Assembly (NCBI GenBank): GCA_024684175.1
Contig: JAIKXJ010000036.1
Span: 1 to 11,412 of the forward strand
Origin: Erysipelotrichaceae bacterium
GTDB lineage: Bacteria; Bacillota_I; Bacilli_A; Erysipelotrichales; Erysipelotrichaceae
Direction: 5' to 3'
DNA: 11,412 bases
Shown: positions 5,645 through 11,412 of the stretch, piece after piece
Position numbering within the stretch: position 1 is the first letter of the stretch
Layout: each line of letters begins with the position of its first letter
The notes under the pieces: model-generated
What the model was told of the DNA's origin: nothing
Seen by the model: the letters and a program-made list of their open reading frames with translations, nothing else
The model's database searches: none
Made by a program: the position numbers and the translations under genes

Positions 5645-7057
5645 TTATTCGTACAAAGCGTAGACTTCCGAGACCGGCGTGTGGCAGGAGACTGCCAGGA
5701 TCAGCTTGGATAACATCCAGCCGACCGACAGAGTCGTGATCTTGGACGTCTTGGCCAGTTCTGCCGGATCGGGGACGATGGTGTTGGTGCAGACGACCTC
5801 CTTGATCGGCGAAGCTTCGATCTTGGTCGCGGCATCGTTGGAGAACAGACCGTGGGCGATGCAGACATAGATGTCTTTGCATCCGCTTTCCCTCAGGATG
5901 TTGGAAGCGGCGATCAGAGAACCGCCGGTATCGCAGATGTCGTCGACGATGATGACGTTTTTGTCACGGACATCACCGATGACCGTGCAGGCCTCGACGA
6001 CATTCGGACGCGGACGCCGCTTGTCGATGATCGCCAGACCGGAGCCCAGCATCTCGGCGAGGTTCCTTGCCCGCTTGACGCCGCCGTGGTCCGGAGAGAC
6101 GACGACGATGTCGTTGGGATCGAAGTTCTTCCTGCGGAAGTACTGGCCCATCATCGGAACGGTGGTCAGATCATCGACCGGGCAGTGGAAGAAGCCCTGG
6201 ATCTGCGCCGCATGTAAGTCGAAGGTGACGACACGGTTGGCACCGGCCTCTTCCAGCATAGAAGCGACCAGCTTTGCCGTGATCGGCTGCCTCGGCGAGG
6301 CTTTGCGGTCTTGCCTTGCATAGCCGAAATACGGCAGGATGCAGGTGATCTCGGCGGCGGAAGAACGGCGCATCGCATCGATGCAGATGAGCACTTCCAT
6401 CAGCGTGTCATTGACCGGCTTGCAGGTGGACTGAATGATATAGCAGCGCTTGCCGCGGACCGATTCGCCCAGTTCGACGAGCGTTTCACCGTCGGCAAAG
6501 TGTCTTACATCGACCTTGCCCGGTGCGATATTGAGATAGTTACAGACTTCTTCGACGATCGATACGGAAGAAGTCAGCGCGAAGACGACGACATCGTCGA
6601 GGCTTGCCCCTTTCATGTTGAGGGCGTCTTCTTTGGTGACCTTCTTGATCTTCTTGTTTTTGATCTCGACCGGTTCGAAATGAATAGAACGGAAATCTTT
6701 CAGATATTGGTTATCGATGGCGATCGCCTCCAGGACCTTGCCGTTGCAGGTCATGACGGCGCCTTGCGAATCTTTCTTTAACAGCTTTTCCAGGTCATGT
6801 CCGGTAAATTCCGGATAAAGAGGAGAGACCAGCAGCGTCTTGCCTTCTCCTTCGACCATCGAGATGGCGTCATCGACATCGTCCATTTTCAGACAGCCCG
6901 GTACTTCGGCATCGGAACCGACGATGCAGATGTTTTCAAGATCGGCGATCTTGCGGATCTCTTTGATCAGATGTAAGAGCAGGTTTCCGCCAAGATACGG
7001 GGTCTTGGACAGCTGCTTTTCTTCATCGTTGCGGATAAATATGATCGCGTTGTTCAT
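5645..7057 (-). CDS. prs: Ribose-phosphate pyrophosphokinase with an extra N-terminal GlmU-like domain
   Basis: The 470-residue protein is about 150 residues longer than ordinary Prs (about 315). Residues 155-470 are a complete class I PRPP synthase: RHFADGE (185-191), IIQSTCKPVND (207-217), YFGYARQDRK (243-252), VVVSPDHGG (318-326), IIDKRRPRPN (343-352) and the PRPP loop VDDICDTGGS (371-380). It makes PRPP from ribose 5-phosphate and ATP for nucleotide, His and Trp synthesis. Residues 1-122 align by eye with the N-terminal uridylyltransferase domain of GlmU (AIIFIRNDEEKQL where GlmU has its LAAGxGTRM loop, then KTPYLGGNLLLHLIKEI, ICIVGSDAEV, and TLLVSPLYPEFTGHDLEKLL). The catalytic loop is lost. 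A Lys-rich linker (about 130-150) joins the parts. AAGGAG upstream of ATG 7057 supports the start. It is the last gene of the operon. Confidence 0.93.
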   Translation of the reverse strand: MNNAIIFIRNDEEKQLSKTPYLGGNLLLHLIKEIRKIADLENICIVGSDAEVPGCLKMDDVDDAISMVEGEGKTLLVSPLYPEFTGHDLEKLLKKDSQGAVMTCNGKVLEAIAIDNQYLKDFRSIHFEPVEIKNKKIKKVTKEDALNMKGASLDDVVVFALTSSVSIVEEVCNYLNIAPGKVDVRHFADGETLVELGESVRGKRCYIIQSTCKPVNDTLMEVLICIDAMRRSSAAEITCILPYFGYARQDRKASPRQPITAKLVASMLEEAGANRVVTFDLHAAQIQGFFHCPVDDLTTVPMMGQYFRRKNFDPNDIVVVSPDHGGVKRARNLAEMLGSGLAIIDKRRPRPNVVEACTVIGDVRDKNVIIVDDICDTGGSLIAASNILRESGCKDIYVCIAHGLFSNDAATKIEASPIKEVVCTNTIVPDPAELAKTSKITTLSVGWMLSKLILAVSCHTPVSEVYALYE

Positions 7058-7081
7058 AAGTTCTCCTTTTTTATCATTCCT

Positions 7082-7087
7082 ATTATA
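7082..7087 (-). promoter_or_regulatory. Possible internal -10 box for prs
   Basis: On the minus strand a perfect TATAAT (7087-7082) lies directly after the ispE stop codon and 24 bases before prs. No good -35 is found at normal spacing (CAAAAA at 17 bp). It could give prs its own transcript, but in an AT-rich gap a chance match is quite possible. Confidence 0.3.
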
Positions 7088-7927
7088 CTATTTTAGATCC
7101 AAAGTTTTTGTAAAACGTAGATTATCTCGGCCGCCTTTGAGATCCTCATAGATCTTAAAGATCTCTTCCTCATTTTCACTGATGCAGAAGACCGTCGAAC
7201 CCGAACCGGACATCAGCACTTCACCGCACTGATAGCTTTCAAGCTTCTCCTTGATCCGCCGTATGTCTTTGTTGAGCACGAGGGCGGGCTGTTCCAGGGA
7301 ATTGCCCAGCAAGCCATGGATGCTTTCCCCGTCCTCCAGAGCCTTTTTCAGCTTTTCGATGTCCGGATGGTCGCAAAGATCCATATCCAGCGTCTCATAT
7401 GCCTCTTTGGTCGATACGCCGCTGCACGGTTTGACCAGCAGGATCGGATACTGCTTCTTTACGGGGAAAGGGGCGATCCCGTCGCCGATCCCGGAGACGA
7501 CCGCGGGGGTGTTGAAATAATTGAACGGCACATCGGCACCGACCTTCACGCACAGATCGATGATCTCTTCCCTGGACAGGGAAAGATCATACATCTTCTG
7601 CAAGATGCGCAGCGTCGAAGCCGCATCGGCCGTTCCGCCGCCCAAGCCGGCTTGCGTGGGGATGACCTTCTTCAAGACGATCCGATGGTGATCGTCGATC
7701 CCGTATCGTTCCTTGACTAAGGAGATCATCTTGTAGATCGAATTCTTTTCGTTGTAACGGATGAAAGCGCGGTTGCAAAGGAATTCATCCTTTTCGGCAA
7801 CTTTGATCTCCAGCTCATCGTAAAAATCGATCGGCAGCATGACCGAAAGGATGTCATGGTAGCCGTCTTCCCGGACGTTGAACACATCCAGCGACAGGTT
7901 GATCTTGGCATAGGCACGGTCTTTCAT
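7088..7927 (-). CDS. ispE: 4-diphosphocytidyl-2-C-methyl-D-erythritol kinase
   Basis: The 279-residue protein is a GHMP kinase of the IspE type. It phosphorylates CDP-methylerythritol at the 2-hydroxyl with ATP, in the MEP isoprenoid pathway. The signature AYAKINLSLDV (5-15, with Lys8), the glycine-rich ATP loop QAGLGGGTADAAS (92-104), the catalytic Asp132 in GADVPF, and the C-terminal MSGSGSTVF (about 240-248) are present, and length is normal. GAGG lies ahead of ATG 7927. The start overlaps the rsmA stop by four bases (ATGA), implying translational coupling. ispD lies three genes upstream in the same operon, so two MEP enzymes are co-transcribed. Confidence 0.95.
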   Translation of the reverse strand: MKDRAYAKINLSLDVFNVREDGYHDILSVMLPIDFYDELEIKVAEKDEFLCNRAFIRYNEKNSIYKMISLVKERYGIDDHHRIVLKKVIPTQAGLGGGTADAASTLRILQKMYDLSLSREEIIDLCVKVGADVPFNYFNTPAVVSGIGDGIAPFPVKKQYPILLVKPCSGVSTKEAYETLDMDLCDHPDIEKLKKALEDGESIHGLLGNSLEQPALVLNKDIRRIKEKLESYQCGEVLMSGSGSTVFCISENEEEIFKIYEDLKGGRDNLRFTKTLDLK

Positions 7928-8730
7928 CGTTTCACCACCTCATAGATCTTCAGGAAATCATCTAAGGACAGCTCCTGCGCCCGGACGTTCTCCTTCAGAC
8001 CGCATTCTTCATAGATCCCATGGATCTTCTCCTCATCATAGAGGTCCTTCAGATTATTATGCAGCGTCTTGCGGCGCATCCGGAAGCAATTCTTCACGAA
8101 TTCGAAGAAACCTTCTTCGAATTCATGGTCCCGTTCCCGTTTCGGTGTGAACGAGATGACGGCCGAATCGACGTTCGGTGCCGGATAGAAGACCTTTCTC
8201 GAGACGTTCATCTCCAGTTTCACGTCGTAGAGGTACTGCACCTCGACGGACAGCGCCGAATAGTCTTCGCTTCCCGTTTGCGCATTGAGACGGTCCGCCA
8301 CTTCCTTCTGTACCATGACGGTGATCTTTTGCAGATCGAGGTCCGATTCGAACAGCTTGAACAGGATCGGTGTCGTCACATAGTAAGGCAGGTTTGCGCA
8401 GACACATAACGGTTCTTTATAGATACTTAAGTCGGCATCCAGGAAGTCGCCCAAAAAGACCTGCAGGCGTTCGTCCTGAATGCCTTGCAGTAAAAGCTCA
8501 TACATGTCCTTGTCGATCTCATAGGCATCGACCGACTTCGAATACTTCAGCAGCATCTCCGTCAAGGCTCCAAGCCCCGGACCGATCTCGACCGTCGTAT
8601 AACGCTCATCACAGGCTTTCTGTGCGATCTTGTCGACGATGTTGGCATCGATCAGAAAGTTCTGTCCGAACTTCTTCTTTGCCCTGAGTTCCCCCAATAT
8701 ACTTTTCACATAAGCGATATTTGCGATCAT
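7924..8730 (-). CDS. rsmA: 16S rRNA (adenine1518-N6/adenine1519-N6) dimethyltransferase
   Basis: The 268-residue protein (KsgA) dimethylates two adjacent adenines in the 3' terminal hairpin of 16S rRNA during small-subunit assembly, using S-adenosylmethionine. Visible motifs are KKKFGQNFL (18-26), the SAM-binding loop EIGPGLGALTE (48-58), the catalytic NLPYYVTTPI (113-122) and FYPAPNVDSAV (181-191), with the C-terminal RNA-contact region FRMRRKTLHNNL (216-227). Length and motifs are typical, nothing is missing. AAGGAAG precedes ATG 8730, and the start overlaps the rnmV stop by four bases. The rnmV-rsmA pair is the usual Firmicutes arrangement. Confidence 0.96.
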   Translation of the reverse strand: MIANIAYVKSILGELRAKKKFGQNFLIDANIVDKIAQKACDERYTTVEIGPGLGALTEMLLKYSKSVDAYEIDKDMYELLLQGIQDERLQVFLGDFLDADLSIYKEPLCVCANLPYYVTTPILFKLFESDLDLQKITVMVQKEVADRLNAQTGSEDYSALSVEVQYLYDVKLEMNVSRKVFYPAPNVDSAVISFTPKRERDHEFEEGFFEFVKNCFRMRRKTLHNNLKDLYDEEKIHGIYEECGLKENVRAQELSLDDFLKIYEVVKR

Positions 8731-9245
8731 AGAACTTCCTTTGCCTCTTGATACGTGATATTCATCAGATTCATCCGCCGAAACAAGGTCTTGGCGTTGC
8801 AGCGGCCCAGATGGAAGACTTTGGCGATCTTCTCTCTTTTGACGGAAGAATCCTTATTTCCCTCAAGTCCGAGCTCATAGAACTCTTCTTTGGAAATCGA
8901 TTCTTTATCTTCTTCATAACTGACCAGATGGTCCAACGCCTCCGCCAGCACTTCTTTGGAGGCATGTTCGATACCGACTTTCTTCTTCGTCCGGGCATCT
9001 TCTTTCATCACGAAGGCATTGAGCAGACCCGGTATGGCCTCGTTGAGCCTCTTGCGGATCTTCTCGCCCGGCGCATCCGGATCTAAGAATAAGATCACGC
9101 CCCGCTTCTTATTGGCCGCCTTGATCAGTTCGACCGTCTGCTGCCCCAGGCCCATGCCGTGGGTCTCGATGGTCTCGACATCAAAAAAAGACTTCAGCCG
9201 CTTGGTATCGTTTTTTCCTTCCACGACGATGATCTGTTTGATCAT
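8727..9245 (-). CDS. rnmV: Ribonuclease M5 (5S rRNA maturation)
   Basis: The 172-residue protein has an N-terminal TOPRIM domain with catalytic Glu9 in VVEGKNDTKRL (7-17), the HGMG turn (29-32) and the acidic metal site LDPDAPGEKIRK (54-65). A C-terminal helical domain with KVFHLGRCNAKTLFRRMN follows, as in RNase M5. In Firmicutes this enzyme trims both ends of pre-5S rRNA bound to ribosomal protein L18. AGGA lies a few bases before ATG 9245. Four-base overlaps join it to ispD upstream and rsmA downstream. Confidence 0.94.
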   Translation of the reverse strand: MIKQIIVVEGKNDTKRLKSFFDVETIETHGMGLGQQTVELIKAANKKRGVILFLDPDAPGEKIRKRLNEAIPGLLNAFVMKEDARTKKKVGIEHASKEVLAEALDHLVSYEEDKESISKEEFYELGLEGNKDSSVKREKIAKVFHLGRCNAKTLFRRMNLMNITYQEAKEVL

Positions 9246-9871
9246 AGGTTCCTGAAGTCCTCTTCTTTGGTCAGTTTGCGGTTGTCGTAAGGATCGGCCA
9301 GAATGGAAACGGCATAGCCCAAAGACTCCGCTAGTGACGCATCATCGGTGAACACCACATCTGCGCAACGCTCGTAGCAGTCTAAGATCAGCGTCCTTGC
9401 AAAGGCCTGCGGCGTCTCCGCCAGAAAAACGCTGTTGCGGTCGATCGTCTTTTCGATCTTGCCGTCCTTGACGGTCTTGACCGTATCGGTCGCAAAATGA
9501 CCCAGGCAGACCGCCTTGTCGTTCACGACCTTTTCCTTCAGCTGTTCCAATATCTCTTTCTTCAAGAAAGGTCTGGCCCCGTCATGGATGAAGACATAGT
9601 CGCTCTCACTCAATAAGAGTCCGTTGTATACGGAATCCTTGCGTTCCTTGCCACCTTGCGTGATCTTCACCTTCTCATCCTTCATGACCTTATCGAAATT
9701 CTCCGGATTGGTCACGACGATGACGTTCTTACAGTCGGGGTCATCGCAAAAAAGCTGCACCGAATGATCCAGCACCGACCTTCCGTCGTTCATGATATAG
9801 AAATCCTTGTTGTAACCTAAATTCGCTCTTTGGCCTTTGCCGGAAGCGACGATCACGGCATCATAATTCAT
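9242..9871 (-). CDS. ispD: 2-C-methyl-D-erythritol 4-phosphate cytidylyltransferase
   Basis: The 209-residue protein transfers CMP from CTP to methylerythritol phosphate, the third step of the MEP pathway. It has the nucleotide loop SGKGQRANLGYNKDF (10-24) with the two catalytic residues at their normal seven-residue spacing (Arg15, Lys22), IHDGARPF (95-102), the TDTVK segment (128-132), ETPQAF (152-157), TDDASLAE (175-182) and DNRKLTKEED (196-205). The loop differs from the usual RMGxxxPKQ, but key residues remain. A related family (TarI/IspD-like cytidylyltransferases for polyol phosphates) is the main alternative; co-transcription with ispE argues for IspD. Its start overlaps the preceding gene by 11 bases. 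Confidence 0.88.
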   Translation of the reverse strand: MNYDAVIVASGKGQRANLGYNKDFYIMNDGRSVLDHSVQLFCDDPDCKNVIVVTNPENFDKVMKDEKVKITQGGKERKDSVYNGLLLSESDYVFIHDGARPFLKKEILEQLKEKVVNDKAVCLGHFATDTVKTVKDGKIEKTIDRNSVFLAETPQAFARTLILDCYERCADVVFTDDASLAESLGYAVSILADPYDNRKLTKEEDFRNL

Positions 9872-10343
9872 CTTTGACGATATCCTTTACTTGCGCATGA
9901 AGATACTTGATCAGCTCTTCCTTATTCACTTTCAGACCCAGGCCGTACGCACCGGCCGAGATCTCGATGGTCTCGTAATTCTTTGTCTCATCGTCAAAGA
10001 CGATGCCCTTGTTTTTCTTGACACCGATCGGCGTCACCGAACCTCGCTCATAGCCGACATCCTTCAGCAGATCCTTCACGTGGACCATCTCGAGGTTCTT
10101 GACCCCCAGCGCCTTGGCACACTTCTTGAGATCGAGTTCGTCCTTGACCGAGATCACGCAAAGATAGATGTCGTGCTCGTGCCGTAACGCCAGCGTCTTG
10201 TAACACTGGCCATAGTCCAGACCTAAGAGGTCGGAGACCCGCTCGCCGGAGAACAGATCCTTGTCCAGGTCGTATTCCAGGACTTCGTAAGAGATCTTCG
10301 CCCGGTCGAGCATGCGCATCGCGTTGGTCTTATTGACTTTCAT
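9861..10343 (-). CDS. ybaK: Cys-tRNA(Pro)/Cys-tRNA(Cys) deacylase, YbaK/EbsC family
   Basis: The 160-residue protein is a free-standing editing domain related to the INS domain of prolyl-tRNA synthetase. It hydrolyses Cys wrongly attached to tRNA(Pro). The opening KVNKTNAMRMLDRAKISYEVLEY (2-24, of which KTNAMRMLD is diagnostic), the central GYERGSVTPIGV (97-108) and the C-terminal ISAGAYGLGLKV (128-139) fit YbaK. Conserved Lys49 in CYKTLALR is the likely catalytic lysine by family analogy. The start codon overlaps the preceding stop by four bases and it runs 11 bases into ispD, so it belongs to the operon. The Shine-Dalgarno is weak (GGGTG), fitting coupled translation. Confidence 0.92.
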   Translation of the reverse strand: MKVNKTNAMRMLDRAKISYEVLEYDLDKDLFSGERVSDLLGLDYGQCYKTLALRHEHDIYLCVISVKDELDLKKCAKALGVKNLEMVHVKDLLKDVGYERGSVTPIGVKKNKGIVFDDETKNYETIEISAGAYGLGLKVNKEELIKYLHAQVKDIVKDEL

Positions 10344-11239
10344 CGCAAAGCACCCATATATAACTTGTTGAGATCGTTAGGCAGTTCGCATTCGATCTCC
10401 ATGTTCTCTTCCTTCAAAGGATGATAAAGCTCGATGCTTTCGGCAAACAGACCCATGCGGATGCATAAGTCGCTTTGTTTTCCATAGAGGTCGTCGTTGA
10501 GGATCGGATGGCCGACCGACGAGAGATGGACGCGGATCTGATGGGTCCGGCCGGTCTCCAGCGTGCATAGAAGCACCGAGTAGTTCTTGTTTTTGTTGCA
10601 GCCGACGCAGCGCACCTTGGTCAGAGCGGACTGGCCGTTCTTGTGGATGATCCGCTTGTTGGGATCGTGGCGGTCCTTGCCGATCGGCTTGTCGATAGAT
10701 AAGATCGTTCCCGGTTCCATCTTTCCTTCGACAAAGGCCAGATAATTGCGGCGGATCTTCTTCTCGCTCAGCAGTTTGTCTAACAAGGGCTGAAAGACGA
10801 CTGACTTGGAGAAGACGACCAGGCCCGAAGTCTGTTTGTCCAGGCGGTGGATCGGATACGAAGCGATGTAGTTTCGATCGGCATAGTGGCTTTCGACCAT
10901 GTCGGTCAGTGTGAGCTCCTTATTGCCGTCGGAATGGACCAGAACGCCCTTGGGTTTGTTGACGATGCATAAGATCTCGTCTTCATAGACGATGTTGACA
11001 TCGTTATCGATCGTTTGATAGTCGTAAGTCTCCGGATACAGGACAAGATCGAGGTGCAGTCCGACGATATCGTCCTCCCGTTTGACCGGATTGCCGTCCA
11101 GAAGGATCTGTTTGTTCTGTATCAGCAGATGTTGGACCTTCTTGGAAGGGATATAGGCATCAAAAAACTCCTGTATCGTATGCACGAACAGGGAATCCAC
11201 ATCGATATGCAGTGTTTTATCTTCCAATGTATAACGCAT
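10340..11239 (-). CDS. RluD-family 23S rRNA/tRNA pseudouridine synthase
   Basis: The 299-residue protein begins with an S4-like RNA-binding segment (about 31-68, SKKVQHLLIQNKQILLDG), followed by the pseudouridine synthase fold. The catalytic motif HRLDKQTSGL (131-140) holds the nucleophile Asp134; NKPKGVLVHS (94-103), RRNYLAFVEG and GRTHQIRVHLSSVGHPI are the other family motifs. It converts uridines in structured RNA to pseudouridine. Within the RluA/RluC/RluD group the exact target cannot be read from sequence. It is the first gene of the operon; there is no Shine-Dalgarno before ATG 11239, and a strong -10 sits six bases upstream. Confidence 0.93.
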   Translation of the reverse strand: MRYTLEDKTLHIDVDSLFVHTIQEFFDAYIPSKKVQHLLIQNKQILLDGNPVKREDDIVGLHLDLVLYPETYDYQTIDNDVNIVYEDEILCIVNKPKGVLVHSDGNKELTLTDMVESHYADRNYIASYPIHRLDKQTSGLVVFSKSVVFQPLLDKLLSEKKIRRNYLAFVEGKMEPGTILSIDKPIGKDRHDPNKRIIHKNGQSALTKVRCVGCNKNKNYSVLLCTLETGRTHQIRVHLSSVGHPILNDDLYGKQSDLCIRMGLFAESIELYHPLKEENMEIECELPNDLNKLYMGALR

Positions 11240-11245
11240 GTATTT

Positions 11246-11254
11246 ATTATAGCA
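11246..11254 (-). promoter_or_regulatory. Extended -10 promoter of the rluD-like to prs operon
   Basis: On the minus strand TGCTATAAT (11254-11246) is a perfect TGnTATAAT extended -10, which can work without a good -35; none is seen at normal spacing. Six bases separate it from ATG 11239, so transcription should begin at or beside the start codon. Confidence 0.6.
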
Positions 11255-11412
11255 AAGTAAAAAGCTGCCTCACTGATACCTTCCCCGTCAAGTAGACAGA
11301 GGAAATAATTAAATCTCAATGTACAGGATAACCATCCGTTTTGCAGAAGATGATCTACGATACAGATGGTTTTCTTTTGTTCTATTGTGTCTGCAATGAT
11401 GAATGATCCTTC
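11255..11412. other. Upstream AT-rich region without a recognised gene
   Basis: The 158 bases to the window edge hold no convincing gene. Two 7-bp inverted repeats interlock: AACCATC/GATGGTT (11330-11336 with 11365-11371) and TTGCAGA/TCTGCAA (11341-11347 with 11390-11396). The first is followed on the plus strand by TTTTCTTTT, resembling a weak terminator. About one such match each is expected by chance in a region of this size. Confidence 0.3.

Noticed and set aside
5139..5882. 247-codon minus-strand frame antisense to corA and the end of prs
   Set aside because: It crosses a perfect bidirectional terminator, is rich in His, Asp and Arg as expected for a shadow of GC-biased codons, and both underlying genes are certain.
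5852..6781. Long plus-strand frames opposite prs
   Set aside because: They are mirror-strand artefacts of the prs codon pattern; composition is Asp/Arg/Val-heavy with no recognisable motif.
11122..11412. Open minus-strand frame running from the window edge into the RluD-like gene
   Set aside because: It overlaps the strongly supported pseudouridine synthase gene by about 118 bases in another frame, its codons lack the ATC/CTG/GTC preference of the neighbours, and the product resembles no family I know. A real gene entering from outside cannot be fully excluded.

Overview
The window (about 50% GC) looks like chromosomal DNA of a Gram-positive, Firmicutes-type bacterium. The minus-strand block rnmV-rsmA-ispE-...-prs follows the order of the corresponding Bacillus region. 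Ribonuclease M5, an HxlR regulator, a small rhomboid protease and a FtsX-type ABC permease with a very long extracytoplasmic insert also fit. A lineage such as Erysipelotrichia is a guess from protein style, not something I can prove. I see no tRNA, rRNA, CRISPR array, insertion sequence or phage gene.

Left part (1-5640). The window opens inside an ABC transporter permease gene (+), closed by a strong terminator shared with a convergent HxlR regulator (-). The regulator is divergent from a flavin-reductase-like gene (+). The 95-bp gap between them holds an overlapping set of inverted repeats that looks like the HxlR operator. A terminator then separates the reductase from a minus-strand pair: a 31-codon hydrophobic peptide downstream of a rhomboid protease. 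The rhomboid is divergent from a membrane-anchored CHAP-domain (cysteine amidohydrolase/peptidase) protein (+), which is followed by a CorA-type Mg2+ transporter (+). A terminator separates CorA from the convergent right-hand operon.

Right part (5645-11239, all minus strand). One tightly packed operon runs RluD-family pseudouridine synthase, YbaK-type Cys-tRNA(Pro) deacylase, ispD, rnmV, rsmA, ispE, prs. Four of its six junctions are exact 4-bp ATGA overlaps. The genes serve rRNA modification and processing, tRNA proofreading, isoprenoid precursor synthesis (two MEP-pathway steps) and PRPP supply.

The most interesting observations are two. First, the Prs protein has an extra N-terminal domain of about 150 residues that resembles a GlmU uridylyltransferase domain without its catalytic loop; glmU is the gene that normally precedes prs in Firmicutes, so this looks like a relic of glmU fused to Prs. 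Second, the first genes of four transcription units lack a usable Shine-Dalgarno sequence and have a -10-like box only 6-8 bp before the start codon, whereas several operon-internal genes have clear Shine-Dalgarno sequences. This suggests leaderless transcripts.
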